Shown in pieces: positions 49,946 through 62,571 of a stretch of DNA of 64,000 bases. Made by a program: the position numbers and the translations under genes. Source of the DNA: Bradysia coprophila (Eukaryota > Arthropoda > Insecta > Diptera > Sciaridae); NCBI RefSeq assembly GCF_014529535.1, contig NW_023503501.1:7332504-7396503 (forward strand), given 5' to 3'. Within the stretch, counting starts at the first letter, position 1; every line of letters starts with the position of its first letter. A model generated the notes under the pieces. That model was not told the DNA's origin, searched no databases, and saw only the letters and a program-made list of their open reading frames with translations.

Positions 49946-51814
49946 TACATCATTGGTTATAGATTAAGATAAATATATGTCTAAAGTCTTAATTTGTGCT
50001 AGGTGGAGTCCTGTCCTGTCCTTGGAGTCATCTGCGTAACCTTCCAAGTTAAAAATCTCTAATTTGAAAACAATGTGTGGCAACATGCAAAAATCAAAAT
50101 CAAAACCCACTCAAAACTGGTGTCGATCCACTTGTCAACGTACAATACATGAAAACATTCCATAGCCTGTCACAGACGGCAAGCATATTCGAAATCTTTT
50201 ACTTCATTTGTTTTGAACATCCTTTTTGCTATATTATATCCCCTCATTAGCCAACACTACTCGTCAATCATTTAATTTCTGAAGATGCATTCTGGTTCCA
50301 TCTATCTAAATGGAGCTAAATGGTCTAATCGATTCTAATCTCTTGAATTTTCAAAGGCAAACGAAAACAAGGAATCGCTCTCTACAGACTTAATCATCAC
50401 ATAAGCAATAGACTTTCCTTACTTGCTTTTAAATTTGTGGACTTTCCAAATTAATACAATTAGAAGTTAGGCAAGGAGCTAATAAAGTTAGACACTGAAT
50501 CCAAGACGAATGTCTACAGCTTCTGAAGTTGCAGCAACATTATTTTATTTGTCCTCCTGATACTGATAGTCTAGCCAGAGAATTGTAAATCTATTGCCGT
50601 TGCTTTGAATTGCGTAACTGTACAACAAAGTTAAACGTTTCCTTTTTTCTTGAATGCTCCACAATAATAACAACCAAATCGACCACAAAATTGTACACAA
50701 TTCTCCTTATAATTTCATTGTCTATATTTATGTATTTACTCAGTTACCTAGAGCATTCTAAGTCCATTCAATTGTTTATATTCAATTTTATTTCCACAAT
50801 TACCTTTATTTACACACACCATTATATTCGGCGCTTTGCTTTGCCCAGAGTCGACGAAATATTTCAATTCAAATAAAAAAATGTTTGGTTCGGAAAAAAT
50901 ATTGTTGTAAATGTTCATGAACTCAAAGACGTCAACATTGATGGGAAAATTGTTGGGTTTGAGGTAAAGTAAAAAAAAATATGTATATCCAACAAGGTCT
51001 TCAGACCGGGACGGGATGTTTGTAATTTACTGTATGAATACAAAACAATAAAAATAAAAACACAAACTGGACAGCCATACTTTTATAATACTCACATATT
51101 TCAACGTTTTGCGAGTTATTCTTATGATGAGTAGAGTTACCGTCGTTACCTTCCTTCCTTTCTTCATATCGTTCAACTTAATGAACAACAAAATCAAAAA
51201 CGGGATGAACAAGTCGAATATGTGTTTTCGTTTTAAAACTCAACGATTTTTACAATCCGTACAGTGGTGTCATTCATCCCATATGCGTTACCGCGGGTAG
51301 TACAATACGTGCGTATTTGTATGTATGTTAACGTCGATATCGACGATAGTGCAATGAATAACAAGAATTGGATTTAAATTTGGAGTAAGCGTGAGAAGAT
51401 CGGGTTTTCATAAAGAGAAAAACAGATTTGGTGATGGTGGTATCTACCTTATTGGATTTTCACAAAATTTCGTTAAATTTCATCGATTTTCGTTCAATTT
51501 CACAAATTTTCGTAAAATTGAGAGCGAGTTCAGAAACTCTTCGCTAAGTTGATTGACTGGTGACGATTTTGACACTTCTTTCATATAAAATATGTCATAC
51601 TCTTCACTTTGGGTAACGAATTTTTAGTTCCTGAACGAGTTCTAATCATTCTTCAACTTTAAGAGCACGTACATCAATTATTCGTCAATGTTCACTAGTG
51701 ACTTTTTGACAGTTTAAACAAGACTACCCATATCGCAGACATGGATAGAGGAGAGAGATGGATAGAGAACTTTGACACTTTTCACTTGAGGCCAGTTATA
51801 GTCATTTACGTATC

Positions 51815-51907
51815 TGTTGTGGACGGTATATTTTAGGCAATTTCGCGGATTGTAGCCCGAACGAAGTGACAAGCGAAAGTGCCTAAAATAAACCGTCCAC
51901 AACAGAT
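51815..51907. repeat. Hairpin with CTGTTGTGGACGGT ends
   Basis: CTGTTGTGGACGGTATATTTTAGGCA is inverted at the right end. The loop TTTCGCGGATTGTAG also lies at 33441 next to a partial arm. Confidence 0.65.
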
Positions 51908-53512
51908 GTGGATACAACTTTTCATTCTGAGGGCCCAAATTACGAGAAAAATTCCGTAATTTATGCCCAAGGCATTAAATGTGTAAAAAGCAATGAACTG
52001 GCCCTAACGACAGTGGGTTTGTTCCAGGGCCTATTTTAAGGAAATTAAATTTCCAAAAATTCTTAAATTTTTCAATCACTTTTCGTCATTTCATCTAAAA
52101 ACACAACAGATTTCATCGTAAATGTTGTTTTTACTGCCCCTTTAGCTGTTTTTCATGTCTTTGAGCTTAACTGATTACTTCGGAATGAGATCTAACAGAA
52201 AAAAAAATTGGAAATTTTAAGAATTTTTGGGAAATTTGTGAAATTCCCAAGTAACTGTAAACACGAATTTTAACTGACCGAGGGAACACATTTCCATCCT
52301 CATATAAATAACGTTCTGAGGATTTTCATATTTAACAAGGAAAATTTACAAACCCCTCAAGGGGAAAATGGGCTCCAAAACCCAAAAAACGAAAAAAAAA
52401 AATCTTGATTTTTCGAAGGTCTATTGTTACTGTAGGGTAATTAGGTACATAAAGCGGTCGCAAAGTGACATACTGATGTGAAAAATAGATTTATGATAGT
52501 GGAAATAACGGTTTTGAAGACTGTGATGTCAATGGAAACTAGGACCAAAACACGTTTTCAATACCTCGTTTGTTTTGAGAATAAAGACTTTGCATAGGTT
52601 CATTATACCCCTGAAAACCAGAGTTTTCACCTACGTAATAAACACAAAATAAGCGAGCTAAACTTACTCTATTGCTGTATGCGCCCTGAAAGTCATTTTG
52701 GCAACTGTGACCATTGACTGACTGCCCTGTTTATTGAATTTCATTTGAAAGGTATGTTTACAACCTGATGCCCCCTCATTTTCAAGGTTCTGAACCTTGC
52801 TCATTTTAACAACTTTCGATTGCCCGGCAGATCTTCGTCAAACTCAATTCAGAAATATTTGTTCTAGGCCCAGGGCGCCCTTTCACTATCCATTAAAAAA
52901 TTGTTCTTGAACTGCAGTTATAACATATACACTGGCACGTTGACTGTAATGATACACTGTTTAACATTCCTCTCGTTATATGAATTCTTTAAGTCATGGA
53001 AAATTCATTCATTTGGAAAAATATTTGTTGTGTGTCATTAAAATGTTATGCATGATGTATGACCACATTCATACTATTTTCGTATGACCATTTTGCTGTT
53101 GTAACTTTTCTGTTAAAACAAACCGAATAATGGCTGATTTCAAGAACGAGAGCTATTGTATCGCTTGTTCGGATTTTTACCTGATAATCGAAGAATTATT
53201 CGCATAAAAAGCGAACCAAGGTCGTTATGGTTAACATTGACATTGATTTCTTGAAAATATTTTATTAGTCACACATGACGGAAATCATTTTTCTTTTCGT
53301 TTTTACTTAAAAACTGTGAAGTTCGTCTGTCTCACCAAATTTATTTTTGAAGAAAATGTGTCGTGAGCTATTGACTCACTCATTCTTGAGCAACAAAAAA
53401 TAATCGACAGATGAGGATACGAACTTGAGCACATTGTGTGTGCTATATCCAAAGTACGCGTATGTCCATTTGTCGACTTTTTTCGTTGCTTATGTTACAT
53501 CGATTACACCTT

Positions 53513-55431
53513 TCAGTTCTGACTCAATATTCGATTGAATCTGCCCGTAAGAAGTTTAATCTTACTATCAACCGTACCCCAGTCAAGCAATCCCAAACTA
53601 TCGAATTGATGCAACTGCTCGTTTATGACTGGTTCGTAGTACTTCAAAATATTCGCTGAATTTAAGGCCACGTTCGATTGCTTGAAAATTGAACTCAGCT
53701 CGTATCCGGAAAATCTTAGATACGGTCCAATGGTTAGCGACAAAATCACTTCTACAAATTGAGAACAGCCATGAACACAACGTGAAACGATCTTGCAAAA
53801 GGCAAATATTTTACCTATAGCTCCACTACGCAAAAACTCAAGTTGCAAGTCACTTAAACTCGGAACGTTTCCTTGATATTTCAGTTTTTCTAACGAAAAC
53901 CGCAACGATTCATGGTAGACGTACAACAATTCGTTTTTGTATTCCTTCATCACGTCGAATGACACTGACGAAGTGAAAAAGTACATCAAATCAACGATCG
54001 GTGAGCCCACGTATCCGTTATGGTAATCAACCTAATTAGAGACCCGATTGAGGTGGCAACTACCTTGAATGGATTATTTGTAGACTTACGAAAACTGCAT
54101 CAACATATTCCTCCTTGACATATTTGAACAGAATGTTCTTAGTCCAAAAATTGCCATGATTGAATACCTTGAATCCGTTCAAAGACTCCGTACTACCAGA
54201 AGTCCATGTAGAGATAAGCGGTGAGGAGAGTGTCTTAAGCTTTGCACCAATACTTCCCTCAATTCCCAAAGTTTCCAAATTGTCCAGAACAAATTGGAAA
54301 GCGTCAACTAAGTAACTCTGAACCATTTTGTTGTCCTTGTTGAAAATGCTTTTGTTAAATTGTCCGAAGTCTTCCGGTTTCTATTTATAGACAGACAATT
54401 CTTTGTACTAACCTCCCGCTCAGAATTTCACTAATTTTTACCTTCGACAAATTGATAACACTCGTAGCATGAACGAATGCCAATTTTTGAAGAGAAATTT
54501 TGCTCTGTTCTAGATTTAGTCCAATGCTGGGCTCCTCGGAAAAGAATCCATGATTGGATACGTCTTCAAAGATCATAAAACTTTTCGGCTCGTTTTGCGA
54601 CACAATCAAACGAGGTGCAAATTCAATTGTTTCGCCGACTTTTTTCCAATTGTCAACAAAACTTGGAAGGATGCTCTTGTAAATCGATGCCTCTTTGTCA
54701 AATGATTCGAATTTTTGGGGATCGGTTGACTTGATTTTTAAGACTGCTGATGTCGTATTGACCGGCGCTTTTTTGGAAGAGTAACTGTAATGGAAATTTG
54801 CTTGAAACAGAAAGTTATCCGTTTGAAAGATTGAAGGAATGATAACGGAACGCTATTGCATCTATCGCTACTAACACACACATTCAATAAATTAACAATG
54901 CCGTCGATACAAACAATTTGAAGCAACTTTCATGGTAACTATCTTTCCAATAATTTTCGGTGATAAGATAATCAAAACATCGCTCAGTTATTTGATTATG
55001 TAACCGGTATACCAATCGACTAAGTTTGGTATTCGTTGAAGCAAGGCTCTAGCAATATCACACCAATTGCTTACAAAATTAGGAGGCCAAAAATCATACA
55101 GTGTCCGCTTGTAAATTTCATTATTTTAGAAGTGTATGACTACAATGTAATGCAATTTACATGCGGACACTGTACGATTTTTGGCCTCCTAATTTTGTAA
55201 GCAATTGGTATGATATTGCTAGAGAGCTGCCGCGGTTGAAGAAACAACTGTACGCTAAGATTACCTAACTAAAACTCTTTGTATGCGTCCTTTGGCATCG
55301 TTAAAATTTTTTGCATTCACCGGCTCGACGCCATAGTTCAGTATCTTAACATCAGTTTCATTGTATTGCCGTTCCACAAAGTCTTTCAGAAACAATGAAT
55401 TGATAAACTTGGCCGGATTTTCAGTGGTCAT
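53513..55431 (-). CDS. CHK/ecdysteroid-kinase-like protein with altered catalytic motif
   Basis: Four minus-strand exons (55431-55321, 54852-54442, 54380-54090, 54031-53513) join in phase 0 to 443 residues, usual for the insect EcKinase/CHK family, whose characterised member phosphorylates ecdysteroid hydroxyls. Landmarks: N-terminal lobe with FDKEASIY and LPSF, then FAPRLI and MIFEDVS; Brenner-type loop HGNFWTKN (H249); metal-binding VDY (D273); and GSPIVDLMYFF. Normally the loop is HGDxW; here the catalytic Asp is Asn251, so activity is doubtful. The other metal-binding Asp is kept. Intron 1 (468 bp) carries a hairpin element; introns 2-3 are 61 and 58 bp. The first intron junction (donor GTGAAT at 55320) is the least certain. 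Lines of the family are expanded in insects and linked to steroid and xenobiotic handling; the substrate here cannot be inferred. Confidence 0.8.
55046..55227. repeat. Palindromic MITE in kinase intron 1
   Basis: Arms of about 80 bp: the left outer end CTCTAGCAATATCA and inner GGAGGCCAAAAATC are inverted on the right. The element lies wholly within the intron, and the splice sites are unaffected. Confidence 0.7.
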
Positions 55432-56607
55432 TTTTCCAAACTTTATTTAACCGATTCAAGTGGCACCGTTTGACTGAAGTCATTAATAAAATAATGTTCG
55501 TACGTAACGTCTAAGGTGAACTAAAGCTTTATCTTATGTACCTTTTAAATCATACATAAGAGGGTAATGTAACTGCCTTCGTACTTTTGTACAAATCAAC
55601 AATAGGAAGGTGTACGTCTTACTGTACTCTCTTGATTTTTTCTATACAAATCTTAGAGAGCTGTCTTACGAATAGCTACTACAACATGATGGTGTTGCTA
55701 ACCTCTAACAGCATTTACATGATATAATTGTTCGAGTAAAGTGCTTTTATTTCCTGTCGTTTATACTACACCTTTCATTTAACAAGACAAATTGGTTTGA
55801 CTATAGATTAGATTTGTGAAAATTGATGATAATGTGATCCATATAGAAGACATCATGTCTTTATGGTAGGTGTTCATGTGATTATCATTTATTTTACTGT
55901 TTATGTTTAGAGCCGAAGAGCCGTAGGTTTCAAAATATCGTATCGATAATATAACAGTTCTATTACCCAAAAGTATAAGACACATGTATTCATTGAAAGG
56001 AAAGTAGAACTGATAGAAGAAGCGTTAATAGAAATATGGAAATAATTGCTACTTTTGATGGAACTTTCCACAAACGGCTAGAAGAAGAAGAAGAAGATAG
56101 AGCCTTTCGATAAATGGATCAAGGTTTTATATGTGGAGGTTACACACATAACTGGGATAGTTATTGTAAACTATCCTATGAAGTTTTGTGCTATAATTTT
56201 CGTAAAAAATATAGTCCAATTCAGTTCACTTGAAATTCGCTTGAAGTTCTTTGACACGCTAAAGTGTTTGTGACAGTGAAAATACACTTACCGCCAACAA
56301 GCATGTGATTGCTTGTATGCTATTGTTTTGGCTTAAGTGATTACTCCACTCCTCTTCGACTCGTTCCGCAAAACTCGCACTTGTTTAAAGAAACGGAGCT
56401 TATCACATTAGCGAATTATAAGAAAAATGAAACTTCATTTATTAAGCTCCGTTGAGCCTACAATATTTTTTTTTGTTTTAAACCAAAAAAAAAAAAATTT
56501 CAATCATCAACCAGTTTGAAACCAGTTCATCAATTCGATTTGTTCATATAACTTTAGGAGTAACAAATAACTATGCTCTAGGACAGTTATCGAGGCATCG
56601 GGGAATC

Positions 56608-56811
56608 TGGCACATGGTGCCAAAAGAACGAACTTTTAAACTACGTAAAAGGTGAACTCGCACATGCAAGATTATTGCTGAAAATGCTTTTTAGCCATAT
56701 CATCGATTTAATGGCTCCTTTTACAAAATGTTGGTATCGAAAAATCGTGTGCGAGTTCACCTTTTACGAGATTAGTTGAAAAATGCGTTGTTTTAGCACC
56801 GTGTGCCAAAT
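56608..56811. repeat. Hairpin element of the 9588 family
   Basis: The ends CTGGCACATGGTGCCAAAA / TAGCACCGTGTGCCA are inverted, and inside them CGTAAAAGGTGAACTCGCAC is inverted near 56750. The right half matches 9588-9660. Confidence 0.65.
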
Positions 56812-56816
56812 TACAG

Positions 56817-56931
56817 TCGCTAAACCGAACTGCATACGTTATTTTGCACCAGCTGGTCCCATTTGGAATTGTATGTGACCAGCTGGTGCAAAATAACGTA
56901 TGCACACCAGTTCGGTTTAGCGATTGTATAT
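56817..56931. repeat. Hairpin with arms of about 45 bp
   Basis: CGCTAAACCGAACTGCATAC continues into GTTATTTTGCACCAGCTGGT and is inverted at 56880-56931. It directly abuts the previous hairpin. Arms are almost perfect. Confidence 0.7.
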
Positions 56932-58325
56932 TACCCCTCGCCGTTATCGAATCTATTAGTTAGTTTTCGAGTTAGTTCAATTATTGTCGACAAATCGAAA
57001 TAAAATCTTTTACTTCATTTGTTTGACCATTCATTTTGCTATACATAAAACAACGATAAGTAGAGCAAGTTATTAATTTTTGTCGTCGCTGTCGATAACA
57101 GATGATATAGTCGCATAGTTCTTGGATTGTTCAATCGCAATTAATGTGACAGTGTAGTTAACGTATTCTATCAATATGTTGCTACCACAATCTGTTATCA
57201 CCTCGGAAATACCCGACGAATATTGCCCAGTCACACTTTGCTAATCAATTGAAATTTCGATTAAAAATCGGATTCAATGCGTAATCGGACCATCGTAAGT
57301 GTTGTCCATTTTCGACACACTTATCATTTTTTGATTATAATGTGCGTATTTAATGCAGACACCTTTTATATATACGAAACAATATGAAATGTTTGCTGTG
57401 AGGTTTTCTGACGAATAAAACTTTGAAATGTTTACGTTCAGAATGTACAGGTGCCTGCAAATGAATTCGGTGTGCACAAACCCATTCATAACAATTACCC
57501 GATACACGTTTATTCAACTTATACGAAAAAAAAGAGAGTTGTGTGTGGAATATAATAAGGCGATTAATGATTAATGATAAATTTTTTATGATAGATCTCA
57601 GATATGAAATTAAATTACGAACGTGCATTGCGCAAGTACGCATATCAGAAACTCGCGAGAAAACGGTTTTAAAATGCACCTTCCGTTTAATTTAATTTTT
57701 TTTGTGGAACTTTTTTTCCTCCTCATTTTTGAGTTTTAATTGTGGAAGTAAGATCGAATATAAAAATTCCTTAAATACATTAACCGCAGAAATTAACACT
57801 TGTTTTATAGTCGTGCAATTTATTATAGTTGCTATGACTAAGCACATTGTTACTGGGTTGCCAGTTAAATGAGAAAAGTATGGGTCATTTATAGCGATAA
57901 AGAGCTAAAGTAAGAGGAATATAAATCAAATTTTTATGATGCATCGTAACAAGCATGCACTCCAATATGTGAACATGCTATGCAGTCCAGATGTCTTTTA
58001 ACCTTTTTCCGAGGCAATGAAGACTTAATCGAAATAATAACACCTCAGGACATTATTTGGGAACAAGTGGCTCTCAGAATTCAGCCAACTTTTTTTTTTT
58101 AAGTGATTTGCAACATGCTTTGTGATTTGGTAGGTTTTTATTTAATCGTTTCCACAAAAACTTCGTTTAACAAATGAAATTCTAGATTCTGATTTATACA
58201 TTTTTGTTAGATTTGTAACGAAATTCTAAAATGCTGAATCTAGACTTTCATTTGTTAAGTGGCAATCAAGCCATTGACGATAGGACCAAGCGATATATCT
58301 TTAGCTAAGACATTCTTCAAATATA

Positions 58326-58402
58326 TTTTACCATGAAGGTGTCGCTTCTACATTGTTTTCACCTTCACACGATCGTGCTAGAATTTGCTTCATGGTAAAA
58401 AA
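58326..58402. repeat. Short hairpin
   Basis: TTTTACCATGAAG at 58326 is inverted at CTTCATGGTAAAA (58390-58402), with an inner GGTG...CACC pair. Confidence 0.5.
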
Positions 58403-58889
58403 TGATTTTATTAATGTCTCCGAATCAACCCGAGAAAAAACACCAAATATTTAAGGAATGTCTCCGCCAAAAATCAATCAGTTTTTTGGGTCTTTATGTG
58501 GGTGTGGGAGCAATTACAATCCACAACTTTTGAATCAGAAAGACATGTTGCATTTCATACGTTTCCTAGGGTATATCCGGAGATTTCATTGACTCTGCAT
58601 CCTGATATTTACAGAATCCACTAGATGAGGCGTGATTTGCATTTCAATTTCTTTAATCTCTCACAGACGGCAATCAACAAATTCTTTTACTTGATTTGTT
58701 AAGGCATTTGTTTTGTGAAGCCAGGTCCTGCAAAATTTCTGAATTCCGTTTAATCATTTGGGATTTCTTGAGTTTCGGATGCTGTACTACCAGAAGCAAC
58801 AAATGCCGTGCGAGCAATTTAAACAATTTTATTTTTTTATGAAAAGGCAACTGATTTAATCAACGCACAAAACTCTGCTCACAATCGCT

Positions 58890-60794
58890 TTACGAACTAT
58901 CGACTCCAATCCACAATTTTACTAGACTGAAAATTCTCTCTTTAACTTCTCGCATTTTAGGACTATCGTCAGGTGAAATTGAGTAGAGATCTGCACAGTG
59001 GGAAGCACCTGGTGTAGACAAAAAGATGTTAAAGAATTGTTTGTTCCTTTTCGATGAGATGTTTCCTCACCGGGAATAACATCTGCTGGAGCTCGATCAT
59101 TTAAGTCACTTTGAATGCCCATCGTACGCCACGGATCGATCGAACCATGAGTGAAGTAAACGTTAGTCACCTGCGGATTCATACCTCCATATTTCACATT
59201 TTTGCGTTGCACATTCACTTCGATTGTGTCTCGATTGAATCTGAAGAAATAGATGGAACAAATCATAAAATTGATAGCGAAATCAAACGCGAAATGTTCG
59301 TTACATGGTACTGTACACATTATGACACCATGCAATGTATAATTCAACTGGGAAATTCGAACCGAATGGTTGAAATCTTGAGCCAGACGTTTGATACCAA
59401 CCGTATTCAGCACAAGTCTGATAAAACCATTGTCGACCGGCTGATCGCGTGGCATAGTGATCCCAAGATGTGTTTCGGTAGAACTCTATATCAGCCGCTA
59501 ATGTGGCATCGATACAATCGTCATCGGAAGGATTACTTCCGAATATTTGAAGTGTGTACCATCGAACAAAGGCGTCAAGATCAGTTTCTGTAGCATTGTT
59601 GGGATCAAGAAGTGCATCACAGATACCTTCAATATCTCCAGGCCTACGGTCAAACGTTTATTGTGCGGTTATTAGACTTTAATCGGCTTGAATAGCATTT
59701 CTCACCAGTGGTATTGCACTACGGAAGAAAACAAATCTCCGAATAATCCGAATATTGACCATATATCGTACTGATCGTTTGTCAGTTCATCACAAGTTCT
59801 GAAGCGATTCGAAAACTCTGCGAAATTTCCATTCGTTATCAATTGTTCAGCTTGGATAAAAGCTCTTTCGATCCGCCGGAAGCATTGTTCACCCCCAACA
59901 CTACGAATTGATGCACCAACCACTTCTTTGTATTCGACAAAATCAACCTTTGCTAGAACTGGTGCAGATGAAGCCCCTACAATTCAAAAGCAATACTGAT
60001 AATCCCATCGACAGCAGAATGACACAAATTTTACATGCTCCCGCAACTAAATGCGGATATTTCTGTCTAAACCATGCAACCATTGTAGCCGAGTACGATG
60101 CTCCAACCAGAACCACTTCAGAGTCTACGAATTCCGCATGCCTTTGCTTCATAAATACAATAAAATGAGCCAAATCGGCGAGGGCTTGTTCAATATTCAA
60201 AAATTCTAAATTTTCGAAAGAGGCGTCACTGCGACGAAAGAATTCGGTTTAAAAAAATCTGAATTCACTGGGAAACGATTAGGCATACGGTGTCGGAAAA
60301 CTTTGTCCATAGTATCTGTGTTCTGTGTAGAACAGTTGTCCACCCAATTCTCGGGCCATGTCAACCATGTGTCCACCGCTGAGCCATCCTGGTGATATCG
60401 ACCACTCACCGCCCACATAAATAAAGATTGGACCGCCTCTCACGAAAAATTCGTCATTCCTGTAGTATCTCTGCAACAGTTTCAATTCAAGTCTCAAATT
60501 GGTTTCTTATCGCTTGTCCCGTATCATAAAGCGGAGCAAAGCCATTTCTAGGACTTCAAATTTTATTCAACATTTCTAACTAACCATGCGATATGTGGCA
60601 TCATTATTCGGATTGAAATTGTCCACATTCTGTTCAATGTATTCCAGCACGGGAGCTTGTGGCCTTATCGTCTGGGATAATAGTGGTGGCTCACGAAATA
60701 GTAATGTTTTGAAGTGGCTAATCGGTATTTTGGCAGCAGAAGCCATCAAAATAGAGTGTCCAATTATAGCCAAAATTATAGCTATTCGCGACAT
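58890..60794 (-). CDS. Secreted S28-family serine peptidase (prolyl-carboxypeptidase/thymus-specific protease-like)
   Basis: Seven minus-strand exons (60794-60585, 60470-60289, 60228-60035, 59976-59706, 59643-59305, 59240-59071, 59008-58890) encode 494 residues, the normal family length. Residues 1-20 are a signal peptide ending ASA. Family blocks in order: GGPIFIYVGGEW, YTEHRYYGQS, EQALADLA, catalytic Ser in VGASYSATM (S175), WASSAP, VVGASIRSVGG, WFYQTC, YGG, Asp in HGSIDPW (D434) and His in GASHCADL (H459). The whole charge-relay triad is present, so an active extracellular or lysosomal exopeptidase cleaving near proline or digesting peptides is likely. Introns are 58-64 bp except the first (114 bp). 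The donor after exon 5 (GTAACG at 59304) was chosen because it keeps the spacing to YGG. A TATA box lies at 60880-60886 and AATAAA at 58828-58833. The long plus-strand frame at 59111-59593 is its antisense. Confidence 0.92.
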
Positions 60795-60879
60795 TGCTCG
60801 AAATAATCGATCACAGATTTAAACGCGAACAGTAAATCCCAACGACAAAGTGAATGTGGAGCTTACACAAGTGGATACA

Positions 60880-60886
60880 TTTTATA
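60880..60886 (-). promoter_or_regulatory. TATA box of the S28 peptidase gene
   Basis: TATAAAA on the minus strand, 86 bases before the ATG at 60794. Expected initiation is near 60850. Confidence 0.5.
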
Positions 60887-61445
60887 CCTATACCGTTTGA
60901 GATAAGTGATTATGGCTATCTGAACGACTGTATAATGAATTTAATCTAAAAGTATGGGGTATCAAGTATTGATTCGATAAGCTACTTTTCACTAACCATA
61001 AGGAACGTTTAGTCTCTATTAAACAGTTCAGTTATGCATACCAGAACAGGTCCTTCTTATTTGGTGTTTACATTTTTACATGCTAGAGTGCGGTAAAGTA
61101 TACTTTATTATGCACTTGAATATTCAGCTTAGGGTCACAATCAGCAACCCGTCAAAATAAACATTTGGACATTGTGTCGATGCAAAGATAAACCCAAACT
61201 CCCTCTCCAAGCACAGTGCCGACAATTGCGGCTAGTCAGATTTCGGTTTCCCTGGATTTTTGTTAAGGAGTCAGGGAACACCTCAATAAAAAATGATAAA
61301 AATAAAAGATAAAATTCTGGATTTTTTACAATTTTTTTTGGAGGTATGTCCTGACTCCTTACCAGCAATCGAGAGAGCCTAAATTCAGCGAGCCGCAATT
61401 ATATTCAGTGTGTTGCGTCATATTAGTCTTATCACACAGACCACA
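60887..61445. other. Upstream flank of the peptidase gene
   Basis: No gene. An imperfect inverted pair (AATTGCGGCTAGTC / AGCGAGCCGCAATT, with GGAGTCAGG / CCTGACTCC inside) spans 61216-61400 and may be a small element. Confidence 0.4.
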
Positions 61446-62352
61446 GCAGAGTAAAGTAGCCCAGGCTTTGATTTTGGTGCAAAACGCGTATACAAATGCA
61501 TGAAACGAATACGTTAACCATTATAACGGGATTTAGATCCCTCCTTTGAACGTATTTGAGGGATTCTTCTGAAAAAAAGAAGACCGAAATCAGACGCATT
61601 TTCTATTGGAATTTGTATACGTCCCCAGTAAGGTATTCGACCCCAGACGCCAAAACCACTTTCAAAAAAATTCTTCGAAAACCCAAAACTTGCAATTTTC
61701 TTACAAAAATTTCTCCAATTACACGAGCCGTACAGAGTCGTGTAGGGTGTCATTGGAAAGGTAATTGCATAAACTTTCAGGGAAAGTAGAGCTTACGGAA
61801 GTTTGGTAGCATCTTCGATTCAATGTAATCGCTTAAACATTTCAACTTCTCATAATTCGTCGTAGATGCTTCCGAACCCCAATAAGACCCTATTTGGCCT
61901 GAAAGTACATGCATTTACCTTTCTAATGACACCTCACACGACCATATACGCTTCGTGTACTTCGAGAAATTACTGTAAGAAAAATGTAAGTTTTCAGTCT
62001 TTTTTCGGTTGAAAACTTCAACTGTACATACCTCCGTGTGGATGAATTTTAAACCCTATTTGCCCCAAAAGTACATGGCAATTACCTTTCCAATGACACC
62101 CCACACGACTCTGTACGGCTCGTGTAATTGAAGAAATTTTTGTAAGCAAAAGTGCAAGTTTTGGGTTTTTGATGACCTCTTACCAGCCATTTAATAATTT
62201 TTTTGAAAGAGGTTTTGGCTTCTGGGGTCGAATACCTTATTAGGTACATATAAAATTTTTTAATAGAAAATACGTCCGATGTCGGTATTCTGTTTTTCAG
62301 AAGAATTCTTCATTTTCGTCGGTTTCTCCTACCTGGTTTACTTTAACTCTGT
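61446..62352. mobile_element. 0.9-kb relative of the GCAGAGTAAA element family
   Basis: The left end GCAGAGTAAAGTAGCCCAGG and the right end CCTGGTTTACTTTAACTCTG match the termini of the MITE at 2167-2367. The interior is a foldback. AGGGATTCTTCTGAAAAA is inverted near 62290-62315. A unit with AATTACCTTTCCAATGACAC and CGTGTAATTG is present inverted at 61700-61765 and forward at 61915-62000 and 62080-62150. A similar unit occurs outside at 63118-63210. Confidence 0.6.
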
Positions 62353-62571
62353 CGTGTACAGACCTTATGAATTTACTGGTAAACTACTGGTGTGGCTCAC
62401 GCTTGGCAAAACAACAAATTAACAGGCAATTACGTAATACACTCATCATAGGACAAGCACAGTTAAAGACGTTATTACCATTTTTTCAATAGATTGAATC
62501 GTAACACACAATTGGTTTTACCAATAATCTCTCTCATCGAAGTAGACTTTGGCCCAAGTCTTATAGAGGGT

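Larger units (their letters stand above)
48299..53512. other. Gene-free region downstream of the kinase
   Basis: No gene was recognised. It contains the array at 49660-49945, the hairpin at 51815-51907 and weak matches to repeat R near 50060 and 52600. A possible minus-strand AATAAA for the kinase transcript is at about 53340-53345. Confidence 0.45.
55432..58889. other. Intergenic region between kinase and peptidase
   Basis: No gene is seen. It contains hairpins at 56608-56811, 56817-56931 and 58326-58402, and an imperfect inverted pair at 58156-58263. The frames near 57274-57679 overlap each other and lack any domain. Confidence 0.45.

Noticed and set aside
49660-49962. 100-codon frame with repeated SLIFSIHSL
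   Set aside because: Produced by the CATTCGCTCATATTTTC minisatellite.
54381-54412. A 32-bp intron in the kinase gene (donor GTTAGT at 54412)
   Set aside because: Too short, and it breaks the reading phase. The donor GTAAAA at 54441 gives a 61-bp intron and keeps the frame.
55265-55320. Longer first kinase exon ending at the GTAATC donor at 55264
   Set aside because: It leaves phase 2, which no acceptor before exon 2 can complete. The GTGAAT donor at 55320 is in phase.
59111-59593. 160-codon plus-strand frame
   Set aside because: It is the antisense of exons 5 and 6 of the S28 peptidase gene, whose triad and splice sites are complete on the other strand.
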